From: Chloroflexota bacterium
GTDB lineage: Bacteria; Chloroflexota; Dehalococcoidia; GIF9; UBA5629
Assembly (NCBI GenBank): GCA_026389675.1
Contig: JAPLHJ010000029.1
Coordinates: 1-18,351, forward strand
Length of the DNA stretch: 18,351 bases
Direction of reading: 5' to 3'
The translations under genes were made by a program, and so were the position numbers. Numbering within the stretch: the first letter of the stretch is position 1; every line of letters begins with the position of its first letter. A model generated the notes under the pieces. It saw nothing but the letters and a program-made list of their open reading frames with translations, had not been told where the DNA came from and searched no databases. This document shows, piece by piece, positions 1 to 6,419 of the stretch.

Positions 1-144
1 CAGTAAGCTTATTTCGCGCACGCGGTCTAACCCGGCGTGGGAGTCCCCTACCAGGCCATGCCCTACGCGGAAAATGCCGCAGGCGACAGGTGTTTTGCTG
101 GTTCCGGTCGCTTCACTTTTACAGACAGCTACCACTTTCCCCAT
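1..144 (-). CDS. MOSC-domain protein, N-terminal part (cut by window edge)
   Basis: The first 48 codons are visible; the rest lies beyond the left edge. Translation begins MGKVVAVCKSEATGTSKTPV and continues with GHGLVGDSHAG. This matches the start of stand-alone MOSC (molybdenum cofactor sulfurase C-terminal) proteins, which typically open with an SxxxGxxKxP stretch and then GhGxxGDaHaG. MOSC proteins bind or carry sulfur or molybdenum cofactor species; the precise role of stand-alone members is generally unknown. The ATG is two bases after the stop of the upstream flavoprotein gene, so the two are very probably cotranscribed and translationally coupled. Only a weak AAAGG ribosome site precedes it. 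The catalytic cysteine region cannot be inspected here. Confidence 0.75.
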   Translation of the reverse strand, partial: MGKVVAVCKSEATGTSKTPVACGIFRVGHGLVGDSHAGLDRVREISLL

Positions 145-146
145 GA

Positions 147-2072
147 CTACACCTTTAACCCGGTCCTGTAGCCCTCTTTAACCGCTTCCCCAATCCTGCG
201 GGGTTCAACGCAGTCGCCGATGCTATAGACCTCGTTTAGCCTTTTCCGAATGGCTTTGTACAAGTAGTCATCCCTTTGCATGCCGGTTGCGAGTACCACC
301 CGGTCGGCCTTAAATACCAGTTGTTCATTGGCCCTGTTGGCCCTGACTCCGCTGTCAGTTATTTCAACTACTGCGACACCGGTTTCCATGCGAACTCCTA
401 ACCTCTTCAGCTTGTTGACGGTTATAAACCGTTCCGCTGCCCCGATATCCATACCTATTTTAGGCAGCATTTCCAATATCGTCACCTCCCCACCCAGGCT
501 GGTTATGTACGCCGACACTTCGCAGCCAATCAATCCGCCGCCGATGACCACAACTTTACGCCAGTCTACCTTATTACCTGATAATACCTCAAGAGCAGTA
601 ATAACGTGATTACTCCGGACTCCCGGAATGTCAGGAATAGCCGGCAGGGAACCCGTTGCGATTATGACACAATCAGGCTGCCCGTTGAGTATGTCACCTT
701 CTGATATTTCCTTATTAAGAATAGTTTTGATATGCATTTTTTTTACCTGGTTTTCCAGGTAATCCTGCAAGTACCCAATTTCAAATTTGTCGGGCGGCAA
801 TTTGGCCACGTTCAGCATACCTCCCAGCCCGGCGCCTTTTTCAAATATGGTAACCTCATGTCCTCTTAACGCGCAAACACGCGCAGCTTCCAAACCGGCG
901 GGCCCGGAGCCAACAATATATACCTTTTTCCGCTTCGCAGCCGGCTTTATTCCGGTATCGATGTCTTCTCCAATCCTGGCATTAACACTGCAGACCTCCA
1001 ACCCTTTGCCGGCTGCTACCGTCTGGTCAACACACCTGCAACAACAGATGCAGCGGTTTATCTCATCCAGTTTACCCTCTGCGGCTTTCTTAGCCCATTC
1101 CGGGTCACTGATAAGAGCCCTGGCCAATCCCACAAGGTCCGCTTTCCCCTCAGCTATCAGCCTATTAGCCATGACAGGATCGGTGATGCGGTAGGACGTT
1201 ACTACCGGGATGCCTACTGCTTTTTTAATCGCCTCGCTGATATAGGCAAAGCTGCCCTGTGCAACCTCCCTGGTGATAAGTGGGATTGGGCTGTCGTGCC
1301 AGCCCACCTGGATACTGAGCCATTTAGCCCCGGCTTTTTCCAGGGCTTTCCCTATATCAATAGCCCCGGCGATATCATAGCCACCCTCCAGGAATTCATG
1401 CCCCGAATAGCGCCACAATATCGTGAAATCTTCCCCGGCCTCCCGCTTGATATCCCGGATGATTTCAAGCGGCAACCTCATCCTGTTCTCAAAGCTTCCG
1501 CCATATTCGTCCCGGCGTTGATTGGCGAGCGGTGAGATGAACCTGCTGACTATATTGCCAACCCCGCCCATAATCTCGACTGCATCATAGCCGGCTTCCC
1601 TCAGCCTGCGTGCCGCCAGACCATACTGTTTAATAAATATCTTGATCTCGTCCCGGGTCATTTCACGCGGCAGATGTCCTTTCGGTCTTGCTGTAAATGC
1701 CGAAGGGCCAACTATTTCAAGCTGGGCAGCGCTGTCCCTTCTCCAGACCGTTAAGGTGTTGAGTTGACCGATTACCGGCACACCGCAATCGTGTATAGAG
1801 TCGGCGACCTGTTTAATCGGGAGAATATGTTCGTCACTACTCGCGTCCAGGCCCATATAACCGAGAAATGTGTCGCCAACCGGAAATACGCTGAAAGGGG
1901 TACATACAACGCCACAACCACCCACAGCCCTTTCACGGAGAAATTTAATCAACCTGGGCGCCGGTTTACCTGAGTCGGCATACCCGAGCGCCATGGAAAG
2001 CAAAACTATCCTGTTGGCCAGGTTAAGATTACCTATTTTAATAGGCTGAAACAGGTGCTGCAGATTAGTCAT
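147..2072 (-). CDS. Old Yellow Enzyme / 2,4-dienoyl-CoA reductase-type flavoprotein
   Basis: This is a three-part oxidoreductase of about 641 aa, the usual length for FadH/BaiCD-type enzymes. Residues ~1-345 form an FMN TIM barrel with LFQPIKIGNLNLANRIV at the start and RRDEYGGSFENRMR. A Cys cluster CICCCRC plus a later Cys (~341-361) should bind one 4Fe-4S cluster. A C-terminal FAD/NAD(P) part has two dinucleotide folds, VGSGPAGLEAA and IGGGLIGCEVS. The family reduces enoyl or dienoyl substrates using NAD(P)H. The FadH active-site His is present in GWHDSPIP (His259), but the Tyr proton donor position is Asn173 in GGVGNIVSRF, so the substrate may differ. I chose ATG 2072: it begins right at the family N-terminus, while a longer TTG start at 2117 falls inside a -35 hexamer. 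It lies downstream of BKACE and upstream of MOSC. Confidence 0.88.
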   Translation of the reverse strand: MTNLQHLFQPIKIGNLNLANRIVLLSMALGYADSGKPAPRLIKFLRERAVGGCGVVCTPFSVFPVGDTFLGYMGLDASSDEHILPIKQVADSIHDCGVPVIGQLNTLTVWRRDSAAQLEIVGPSAFTARPKGHLPREMTRDEIKIFIKQYGLAARRLREAGYDAVEIMGGVGNIVSRFISPLANQRRDEYGGSFENRMRLPLEIIRDIKREAGEDFTILWRYSGHEFLEGGYDIAGAIDIGKALEKAGAKWLSIQVGWHDSPIPLITREVAQGSFAYISEAIKKAVGIPVVTSYRITDPVMANRLIAEGKADLVGLARALISDPEWAKKAAEGKLDEINRCICCCRCVDQTVAAGKGLEVCSVNARIGEDIDTGIKPAAKRKKVYIVGSGPAGLEAARVCALRGHEVTIFEKGAGLGGMLNVAKLPPDKFEIGYLQDYLENQVKKMHIKTILNKEISEGDILNGQPDCVIIATGSLPAIPDIPGVRSNHVITALEVLSGNKVDWRKVVVIGGGLIGCEVSAYITSLGGEVTILEMLPKIGMDIGAAERFITVNKLKRLGVRMETGVAVVEITDSGVRANRANEQLVFKADRVVLATGMQRDDYLYKAIRKRLNEVYSIGDCVEPRRIGEAVKEGYRTGLKV

Positions 2073-2088
2073 AAAAATACAGTAGATT

Positions 2089-2117
2089 AATTTACGCTGC
2101 AGCTTCCGGTCTGTCAA
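2089..2117 (-). promoter_or_regulatory. Candidate promoter for the flavoprotein gene
   Basis: On the minus strand TTGACA (2117-2112) and TAAATT (2094-2089) are separated by 17 bases. The predicted transcript would start near 2082, about ten bases before ATG 2072, giving an almost leaderless mRNA; consistently, no Shine-Dalgarno sequence precedes that ATG. It lies in the 57-bp gap after the BKACE gene, so the flavoprotein could be expressed both from this site and by readthrough. The -10 is poor. Confidence 0.4.
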
Positions 2118-2129
2118 GCGTCGGCGGAT

Positions 2130-3062
2130 TTAGTAGTTTACTTTGGCCAGGCCTTTCAGTCCCAGTATTTTTCTTGCTTCATCGGGGTTAGCCGGCTCGA
2201 GGCCCAATTCCCTGGATATGCGTATTATCTTGTCTACGAGTTCAGCGCTGCTCTTGGCAAAGACCCCTTTACTTATGAAAAGGTTGTCTTCCAGTCCGAC
2301 CCTGACGTTGCCGCCCATGGCGAGGGCCACCGAGCATATATGCATCTGCTGACGTCCCGCGCCTATGGCCGACCAGGTGAAATTACCCTGGCCGACGGCT
2401 TCCCGTGTGGCATTAACCAGCGTTACCAGGCTGTTAACCGTCGAGGGCACACCGCCAAGCGTGCCGGTGACAAACTGAATGTGCACGGGCAGTTTAAGAT
2501 GCCCCCGGCCCAGCATAAAGGCGATATTGTTTACCATGCCCAGGTCATAGACCTCTAATTCGGGCCTGGTTTCATTTGCCGTAAAAATGGACAGGAATTC
2601 CCGCAACGTCCTGAACGTGTTGGGGAAGATAAAATCCTCGCTTGCCAGCATGCCTAACTTTTCCCACGGGTATTTCCACTCCCTGATTCTTTCTGCCACG
2701 TGAAAAAGGGAGAAATTCATTGACCCGAAGTTCAGCGACGCCATCTCCGGCTTAAACGTCATTACCGGCGCTGCCCTCTGCTCAGTGCTCATACCCATGC
2801 CTCCACCGGTACTGATGCAGATCACGGCGTCGGTAGCCTCTTTGAGTCCTGTTAGTACTTCTCTGAATATATCGATGTCCGGGGTAGGCATCCCGTTATC
2901 CGGGTTCCTGACATGTATATGTAATATTGCGGCACCGGCTTGTGCGGAGCGTATACCTTCCTCGATAATTTGCTTGGGAGTAATCGGCAGGTAGGGCGAC
3001 ATACTGGGGAAATGGGCAGAACCTGTTAAAGCAGCCGTTACGATCACCTTTTGCTGTATCAT
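2130..3062 (-). CDS. BKACE family (DUF849) beta-keto acid cleavage enzyme
   Basis: A 310-aa zinc-dependent TIM-barrel protein of the beta-keto acid cleavage enzyme family, whose founding member Kce converts 3-keto-5-aminohexanoate plus acetyl-CoA to acetoacetate and an aminoacyl-CoA. Zinc ligands are visible as HIHVR (His48, His50) and Glu258 in NVRVGLEDN. The family motifs STGGGMGMS, NFGSMNF, YDLGM and GAGRQQM are all present and the length is normal. The keto-acid substrate cannot be read from sequence, since the family has many specificities. ATG 3062 has a strong G-rich ribosome site (AAGGGGGG) at good spacing. It is first in a minus-strand cluster with a dienoyl-reductase-like flavoprotein and a MOSC protein, suggesting a catabolic operon that ends in acyl-CoA products. 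Confidence 0.9.
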   Translation of the reverse strand: MIQQKVIVTAALTGSAHFPSMSPYLPITPKQIIEEGIRSAQAGAAILHIHVRNPDNGMPTPDIDIFREVLTGLKEATDAVICISTGGGMGMSTEQRAAPVMTFKPEMASLNFGSMNFSLFHVAERIREWKYPWEKLGMLASEDFIFPNTFRTLREFLSIFTANETRPELEVYDLGMVNNIAFMLGRGHLKLPVHIQFVTGTLGGVPSTVNSLVTLVNATREAVGQGNFTWSAIGAGRQQMHICSVALAMGGNVRVGLEDNLFISKGVFAKSSAELVDKIIRISRELGLEPANPDEARKILGLKGLAKVNY

Positions 3063-3095
3063 CTCAATACCCCCCTTAACACGGTGATTTCATGA

Positions 3096-3124
3096 ATAGT
3101 AGTTTATGCCGCTTTAAATGTCAA
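3096..3124 (-). promoter_or_regulatory. Sigma70-type promoter for the BKACE cluster
   Basis: Consensus -35 TTGACA at 3124-3119 and -10 TACTAT at 3101-3096 are separated by exactly 17 bases. The transcript would start near 3089 and include the G-rich ribosome site before ATG 3062. It lies in the 194-bp divergent intergenic region and is one of the best promoter matches in the window. Confidence 0.65.
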
Positions 3125-3136
3125 CGTATCCTGTGT

Positions 3137-3165
3137 TTGTAGCTGAATACAAAAAGTGCTAATAT
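3137..3165 (+). promoter_or_regulatory. Candidate promoter for the PHP-coaE pair
   Basis: TTGTAG at 3137-3142 and TAATAT at 3160-3165 with a 17-base spacer. The predicted start near 3172 gives a leader of about 85 bases before the TTG start codon. It sits back to back with the BKACE promoter. The match is moderate and other AT-rich hexamers occur nearby. Confidence 0.35.
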
Positions 3166-3256
3166 ATTCGCCTTGTAAGCTGGTTATCTGGTAACAATTC
3201 AATCAGCCTTCATATTTATTAGTCATCCTGCCAAATCTGCAATTGTGTAGCTTATT

Positions 3257-3895
3257 TTGAAAGTCGACCTGCATATACATACCAGCAGACTATCTCCTGA
3301 TAGCAAGTTGGACCCTGAGGCAGCCATACAACAGGCCATGTCAATGGGCCTGGACGGCATCTGTTTCACCGAGCACGACCGCGCCTGGGAACTGCCCGAT
3401 ATAATGGAACTCAGTTCAAAATACAACTTTCCCGTATTCCGGGGAGTAGAAGTAATGATAAAAGAGGGCGGTGAGATACTGGTTTTCGGCCTCAACATGA
3501 ATTTTACAACAGTTATAGATATTCAAACACTCTATAGGTTATCACGGGACGCCGGCGCATTTATGATAGCTGCCCATCCTTTCCGGGGTTATCCCTGTCA
3601 TGCCATTTCCGATTTCAAGAAAGCGGCCAACCTGGTGCTTAAAAGGCCCGTCTTCGATAAGGTAAATGCCCTGGAAGGATTCAACGGCCGCAACATGGAA
3701 GGAAACAATTTATTCGCCTGCCAGCTTGCCGACAGGCTGGGATTTCAATATTCCGGAGGTAGTGATGCCCATGCCATGGATGAGTTAGGGAAATGCGTCA
3801 CAGTTTTTGATAGAATGATATACGATGAAAGAGAGCTGTTAACCGAGCTAAAGGCCGGGAGGTTCACCGGCATGGCTTACGGTAAACGAAAATGA
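3257..3895 (+). CDS. PHP-domain metal-dependent phosphoesterase
   Basis: A 212-aa PHP (polymerase and histidinol phosphatase) domain protein. The metal-site motifs are all seen: DLHIHTS (His6, His8), FTEHD (His40), GVEVM (Glu65), AAHPFRG (His107) and GGSDAH (Asp170, His172). Such stand-alone PHP proteins hydrolyse phosphoesters, often phosphates on nucleotides or sugars, in the cytoplasm; no substrate is evident. The start is TTG at 3257 because a stop lies three codons upstream and the family begins exactly at this K-V-D-L-H motif; no ribosome site is visible. Its stop overlaps the coaE start as ATGA, so the two genes are translationally coupled. It differs in length and sequence from the 281-aa PHP protein further right. 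Confidence 0.82.
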   Translation: MKVDLHIHTSRLSPDSKLDPEAAIQQAMSMGLDGICFTEHDRAWELPDIMELSSKYNFPVFRGVEVMIKEGGEILVFGLNMNFTTVIDIQTLYRLSRDAGAFMIAAHPFRGYPCHAISDFKKAANLVLKRPVFDKVNALEGFNGRNMEGNNLFACQLADRLGFQYSGGSDAHAMDELGKCVTVFDRMIYDERELLTELKAGRFTGMAYGKRK

Positions 3896-4506
3896 TTATT
3901 GCAGGAATAACCGGTACCATCGGGACAGGGAAGAGCACCGTCGCAGCGATGTTCGGGGATCTTGGCGCTTTTATAATCGACGCGGATAAACTGGCGCATG
4001 AAGTAGTTGAGCCCGGCAAACCGGCCTGGCAGGGCATTGTGGACAACTTCGGCCGCGGATTGTTGAACGAGGATCAAACCTTAAACAGACAGATGCTAGA
4101 CGACATCGTTTTCAAGGACCCGGCAAAACTACAGGTATTAGATTCCATCGTCCATCCCGAGGTATTAAAGGAAGATCAACGGCTGGTTAACGAGAGGAAA
4201 TCCATAGACCCGGATGGCCTGGTTATCAAAGACATACCCTTGCTGCTCGAGATGGGTCGGGACTTAGCCAGGTTGATGGTCGACAAAATCATCGTTGTGT
4301 ATGCTTCACCCGAGATTCAACTTAAGCGGCTGATTGCCAGGGGCATGGAGGAAGCCGATGCCCGTAATAGAATAAATAACCAGATCCCGGTAAAAGACAA
4401 GATGAAAATGGCTGATTTTATGATAAACAATGACGGGACACTCGATGAAACCCGCGTACAGGTCAGGACAATCTATCAACAGCTTATGTCAGGCAGTACA
4501 GGATAA
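3892..4506 (+). CDS. coaE: Dephospho-CoA kinase
   Basis: This 204-aa protein catalyses the last step of coenzyme A synthesis, ATP-dependent 3'-phosphorylation of dephospho-CoA in the cytoplasm. The P-loop GTIGTGKS is at residues 8-15 (most members have GGIGSGKS), followed by DADKLAHEVV. The lid and CoA region is recognisable as VIKDIPLLLE, and the helical segment as QLKRLIARGMEEADARNRINNQ. The length is standard. It overlaps the preceding PHP gene by four bases (ATGA) and is followed 65 bases later by tRNA-Asn, so it is the last coding gene before the AT-rich accessory block. The linkage with PHP is probably operonic rather than functional. Confidence 0.93.
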   Translation: MIIAGITGTIGTGKSTVAAMFGDLGAFIIDADKLAHEVVEPGKPAWQGIVDNFGRGLLNEDQTLNRQMLDDIVFKDPAKLQVLDSIVHPEVLKEDQRLVNERKSIDPDGLVIKDIPLLLEMGRDLARLMVDKIIVVYASPEIQLKRLIARGMEEADARNRINNQIPVKDKMKMADFMINNDGTLDETRVQVRTIYQQLMSGSTG

Positions 4507-4522
4507 GAAGCTGTATGAGATT

Positions 4523-4552
4523 TTGCCGACTTTATGGATACGATGTTATAAT
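4523..4552 (+). promoter_or_regulatory. tRNA-Asn promoter
   Basis: A perfect -10 TATAAT at 4547-4552 is preceded by TTGCCG at 4523-4528 with an 18-base spacer. The predicted start near 4559 is about 13 bases before the tRNA 5' end, as is common for tRNA genes. It lies just after the coaE stop. Confidence 0.6.
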
Positions 4553-4571
4553 ATGCGTCTGTCGAGAGCAT

Positions 4572-4646
4572 TCCTCGGTAGCTCAACGGTAGAGCGGGCG
4601 GCTGTTAACCGCTAGGTCGTAGGTTCGAATCCTACCCGAGGAGCCA
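4572..4646 (+). tRNA. tRNA-Asn (anticodon GUU), CCA encoded
   Basis: The cloverleaf can be drawn by eye. The acceptor TCCTCGG (4572-4578) pairs with CCGAGGA (4636-4642). The D arm is GCTC/GAGC. The anticodon stem GGCGG/CCGCT encloses the loop CTGTTAA, giving anticodon GTT at 4604-4606. The T arm is GTAGG TTCGAAT CCTAC. A discriminator G is followed by an encoded CCA at 4644-4646. The gene marks the left edge of the AT-rich accessory block, but no second copy of its 3' end is seen at the other edge, so there is no sign of tRNA-targeted integrase insertion. Confidence 0.95.
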
Positions 4647-4777
4647 ATTACAATTTCCACGGTTTGTTTAACTTTTTGAGTTCTTTTACCTTTGAAATTT
4701 TGCTTAACACTTTTTATTTTCATTTTCGCCCCAGATATAAATCACAATTATCCCTTGTAAGCAAGTAATAGAATTAA
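4647..4777. other. AT-rich spacer without a recognisable gene
   Basis: This stretch lies between tRNA-Asn and the transposon target duplication. It is AT-rich with T runs and no open reading frame carrying a ribosome site. No convincing hairpin plus T-run terminator for the tRNA is visible. It contains a degraded copy of the transposon terminus at 4746-4766 (separate entry). Confidence 0.5.
4746..4766 (+). repeat. Degraded terminus-like repeat, left outer copy
   Basis: AATTATCCCTTGT followed by AAGCAAGTA resembles, in inverted orientation, the repeat at the right outer edge (AACTATCCCTTGATCAAGTA, read from 7483 down to 7464). They share 11 of the first 12 bases and the CAAGTA tail. The outermost bases (CAC instead of GGT) do not match, and the flanking eight bases differ from those beyond the right copy. 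It may be the left end of an older element into which the intact transposon inserted; this is tentative. Confidence 0.35.
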
Positions 4778-4785
4778 TTACTAAA
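4778..4785. repeat. Target-site duplication, left copy
   Basis: TTACTAAA immediately precedes the left terminal repeat and is repeated exactly after the right terminal repeat at 7238-7245. Eight bases is the duplication length characteristic of IS1595-family transposition. Confidence 0.85.
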
Positions 4786-4809
4786 GGTAACTATCCCCTA
4801 ACACCACGT
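4786..4809 (+). repeat. Left terminal inverted repeat of the transposon
   Basis: It reads GGTAACTATCCCC then TAACACCACGT inwards. It matches the right end at 21 of 24 positions. The mismatches are positions 6, 13 and 15; the last two fall where the right end has a -35 hexamer (CTAACA here, TTGACA there). Confidence 0.85.
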
Positions 4810-5008
4810 AGACCGTTCCTACCGAGTCTTGTATTCTTGCTATTCCTTAGTAATTTGGGTTTAAGCAACTATCCCCTTATACCAAGCATACAATCACTTT
4901 ATAGTTTGCAGTGGGCAAGATTTGTATTTCTACCTATCATTTGTACTGTCGACCTTGACGAGTTGCTTTTCTATAAATTTTTGGCTGCGGGCCTGACTAT
5001 AGTTGTTG
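4810..5008. other. Left subterminal non-coding region of the transposon
   Basis: Between the left terminal repeat and the 3' end of the membrane-protein gene I see no gene with a ribosome site. It contains the internal terminus copy at 4864-4886. A plus-strand frame here (from TTG 4837) has no ribosome site and runs antisense into the membrane-protein gene. Confidence 0.45.
4864..4886 (+). repeat. Internal copy of the terminal repeat (subterminal)
   Basis: AGCAACTATCCCC then TTATACCAAG lies 78 bp inside the left end in the same orientation as the left terminal repeat, agreeing at about 17 of 23 positions. It could be an accessory transposase binding site or an old terminus. It is not flanked by TTACTAAA. 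Confidence 0.5.
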
Positions 5009-5287
5009 TTATTTTATTAGTGCATTTGCAGCTACAGAAAAGAAGTGCACAGAAAAACCAGCAGCAACAAGCGCCAAAAGGAAAACGATAATGCCGAAAA
5101 TCCAGAATGATTTATATAATGCTCCTGCAACCAGAAATAGAATGATTGAGAATCCTGCTAATCCAAGACACAACTTCCAATCAGCGGATATTGGTAGAAA
5201 TATTGCAGCAAGTATTAAAAATGCAGCAATCAATATAACAGCAAATATTGTACCATCTGTGTTGGGGTTACCTGTTGGATTTCCCAA
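5009..5287 (-). CDS. Small multi-spanning membrane protein, transposon passenger
   Basis: A 92-aa hydrophobic protein with an N-terminal polar stretch (GNPTGNPNTDGT) and about three membrane segments: residues ~14-32, ~38-56 and ~64-84. I do not recognise the family. The start is TTG at 5287, which is convincing because a perfect AGGAGG lies seven bases upstream (5300-5295). It follows the zinc-ribbon gene by 31 bp, so the two probably share one transcript. Short membrane proteins on mobile elements can be immunity, toxin or scaffold proteins, but nothing here decides between these. It is AT-rich like the rest of the element. Confidence 0.7.
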   Translation of the reverse strand: MGNPTGNPNTDGTIFAVILIAAFLILAAIFLPISADWKLCLGLAGFSIILFLVAGALYKSFWIFGIIVFLLALVAAGFSVHFFSVAANALIK

Positions 5288-5318
5288 AATGATGCCTCCT
5301 GTGTTTCATAACTGCATT

Positions 5319-5483
5319 TCAATATCTAACCAACTTTTGTCTCATGCGTTTAGGTCGAAAGAATGTCGCCTTGCACTTATGACAACGAAAACGAGCTATA
5401 GGGTGAAAGCCTTTTCTCATATGAAAACTATCGCTACCGCAATAAGGGCAGGCAAGCCGGATAGGGGTATATGTTTTGGTCAT
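5319..5483 (-). CDS. 54-aa zinc-ribbon protein, transposon passenger
   Basis: A short gene encoding a protein that begins MTKTYTPIRLACPYCGSDSF and contains two Cys pairs, Cys12/Cys15 (CPYC) and Cys34/Cys37 (CHKC), about 18 residues apart, followed by a basic tail (FFRPKRMRQK). This is the layout of the nucleic-acid-binding zinc ribbon of IS1 InsA and related transposase N-termini, here as a stand-alone protein. It could bind the element's ends or act as a regulator, which is inference. ATG 5483 has an excellent ribosome site, GGAGG with six bases spacing, and a promoter just upstream. It heads an operon with the membrane protein. It is not a fragment of the neighbouring transposase, which has its own, different zinc ribbon. 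Confidence 0.75.
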   Translation of the reverse strand: MTKTYTPIRLACPYCGSDSFHMRKGFHPIARFRCHKCKATFFRPKRMRQKLVRY

Positions 5484-5504
5484 CTTCCACCTCCAAACAC
5501 GGCT

Positions 5505-5532
5505 ATTGTACCATCATATCAGTTAATGTCAA
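5505..5532 (-). promoter_or_regulatory. Promoter of the zinc-ribbon/membrane-protein operon
   Basis: TTGACA at 5532-5527 and TACAAT at 5510-5505 with a 16-base spacer on the minus strand. The predicted start near 5498 lies just upstream of GGAGG and ATG 5483. The site is in the 74-bp gap between the divergent passenger genes. Confidence 0.6.
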
Positions 5533-5557
5533 TGGCCATTGCCACGAGTGGTAGAAT

Positions 5558-6223
5558 ATGGTCGTGGATAATTGTACCGTTATTAGTTGGATTAACAATC
5601 TGTATTTCAACCCTCCTCAATATTTGGTGTGGTGGGCATTGGGGGTGGCTCTCTTGACTCTGCCAACGGTTTTTCAAATGATATGGGGAGAACCTAAGTT
5701 AATGTTGTATTTTGGAAATCAACATATATACGGGTTATCACTTGAAATACAAAACGTGCCAATAGCAAATAGATTTCTTAAGCTTATACATGTTAAAAGG
5801 GATGATGCGAAAGACGTTGGAATTAGTATTCATATTCATGATGCAGATAGACTAAATGATTTTGATGGATATATTTATGGAGATGCAGAAAATCGTATTT
5901 TGTCCTTTAATATTAACGATATTAAAGGAACACGTATTGCCTTGCCTCCTTCATATTATCCGGCAACTACTTTTGTTATCAGAACAGGTGAAAAATATGG
6001 TAGTCGAAAAACATTTGTATGCGATGGTAATGCAGAAATAAATACAGAAGTGAATACGGAATTAATAACTGGTTTGTATTTAATGAGTATAGTTATATAT
6101 TTAGGTGGCAAAATAGCGAATGTTTCCAGGCAATTCAAGGTAAATGCTGCTGAACCTTGGGTAGAATGGGTACAAAAGGGAAAGGATAACAAGGTTCTCC
6201 TTAAATTCAAGGGTAAAGGTTAA
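5558..6223 (+). CDS. Membrane-anchored hypothetical protein, transposon passenger
   Basis: A 221-aa protein I do not recognise. Residues ~22-43 (YLVWWALGVALLTLPTVFQM) form one membrane segment. The remaining ~175 residues look like a beta-rich soluble domain with alternating hydrophobic strands, including GISIHIHDADRLNDFDGY, RILSFNINDI and TTFVIRTGEKYGS, and end in a lysine-rich tail. No catalytic motif stands out. ATG 5558 follows an in-frame stop (5552-5554); only a weak GAGTGG precedes it. The gene is AT-rich, divergent from the zinc-ribbon operon, and followed four bases after its stop by the 63-aa gene, so the two form an operon. It points towards the transposase gene. Confidence 0.65.
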   Translation: MVVDNCTVISWINNLYFNPPQYLVWWALGVALLTLPTVFQMIWGEPKLMLYFGNQHIYGLSLEIQNVPIANRFLKLIHVKRDDAKDVGISIHIHDADRLNDFDGYIYGDAENRILSFNINDIKGTRIALPPSYYPATTFVIRTGEKYGSRKTFVCDGNAEINTEVNTELITGLYLMSIVIYLGGKIANVSRQFKVNAAEPWVEWVQKGKDNKVLLKFKGKG

Positions 6224-6227
6224 CGAG

Positions 6228-6419
6228 ATGCCAAAACGAGAAATAGTTAAACGAGATATTACAAGAGACCAATTTCACACCTTAATCAGGAAAGCGGCCC
6301 AACCTATAGAACCTAACGAATTTGATTCAGAACAGTTAGAAACATCGGTTGTTCCTCAAGACGATGGTTGTAACGGAACTGATATTCATTCAAATATGAT
6401 TGAAGGTACTTCGGACTAA
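6228..6419 (+). CDS. 63-aa hydrophilic protein, transposon passenger
   Basis: A short, polar protein of unknown function, beginning MPKREIVKRDITRDQFHTLI, basic at the front and acidic with Asp/Glu/Ser/Thr behind. The ATG is four bases after the stop of the 221-aa gene with AAAGG about eight bases upstream, which supports real translation. Its last ~107 bases overlap the 3' end of the transposase gene on the opposite strand, so the two transcripts would form an antisense pair. The N-terminal charged half looks more protein-like than the overlapping tail. It could be an accessory to the 221-aa protein or to transposition; neither is shown. Confidence 0.55.
   Translation: MPKREIVKRDITRDQFHTLIRKAAQPIEPNEFDSEQLETSVVPQDDGCNGTDIHSNMIEGTSD

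Noticed and set aside
2073..2117. Fifteen-codon N-terminal extension of the flavoprotein from TTG
   Set aside because: The TTG is part of a -35 hexamer, there is no ribosome site, and the family begins at ATG 2072.
4837..5091. Plus-strand 84-codon frame with a hydrophobic segment and basic tail
   Set aside because: It starts at TTG without a ribosome site, crosses the internal terminus copy and overlaps the better supported membrane gene antisense.
5091..5657. Plus-strand 188-codon frame
   Set aside because: It is antisense to the zinc-ribbon and membrane genes and overlaps the start of the 221-aa gene; those have ribosome sites and coherent motifs.
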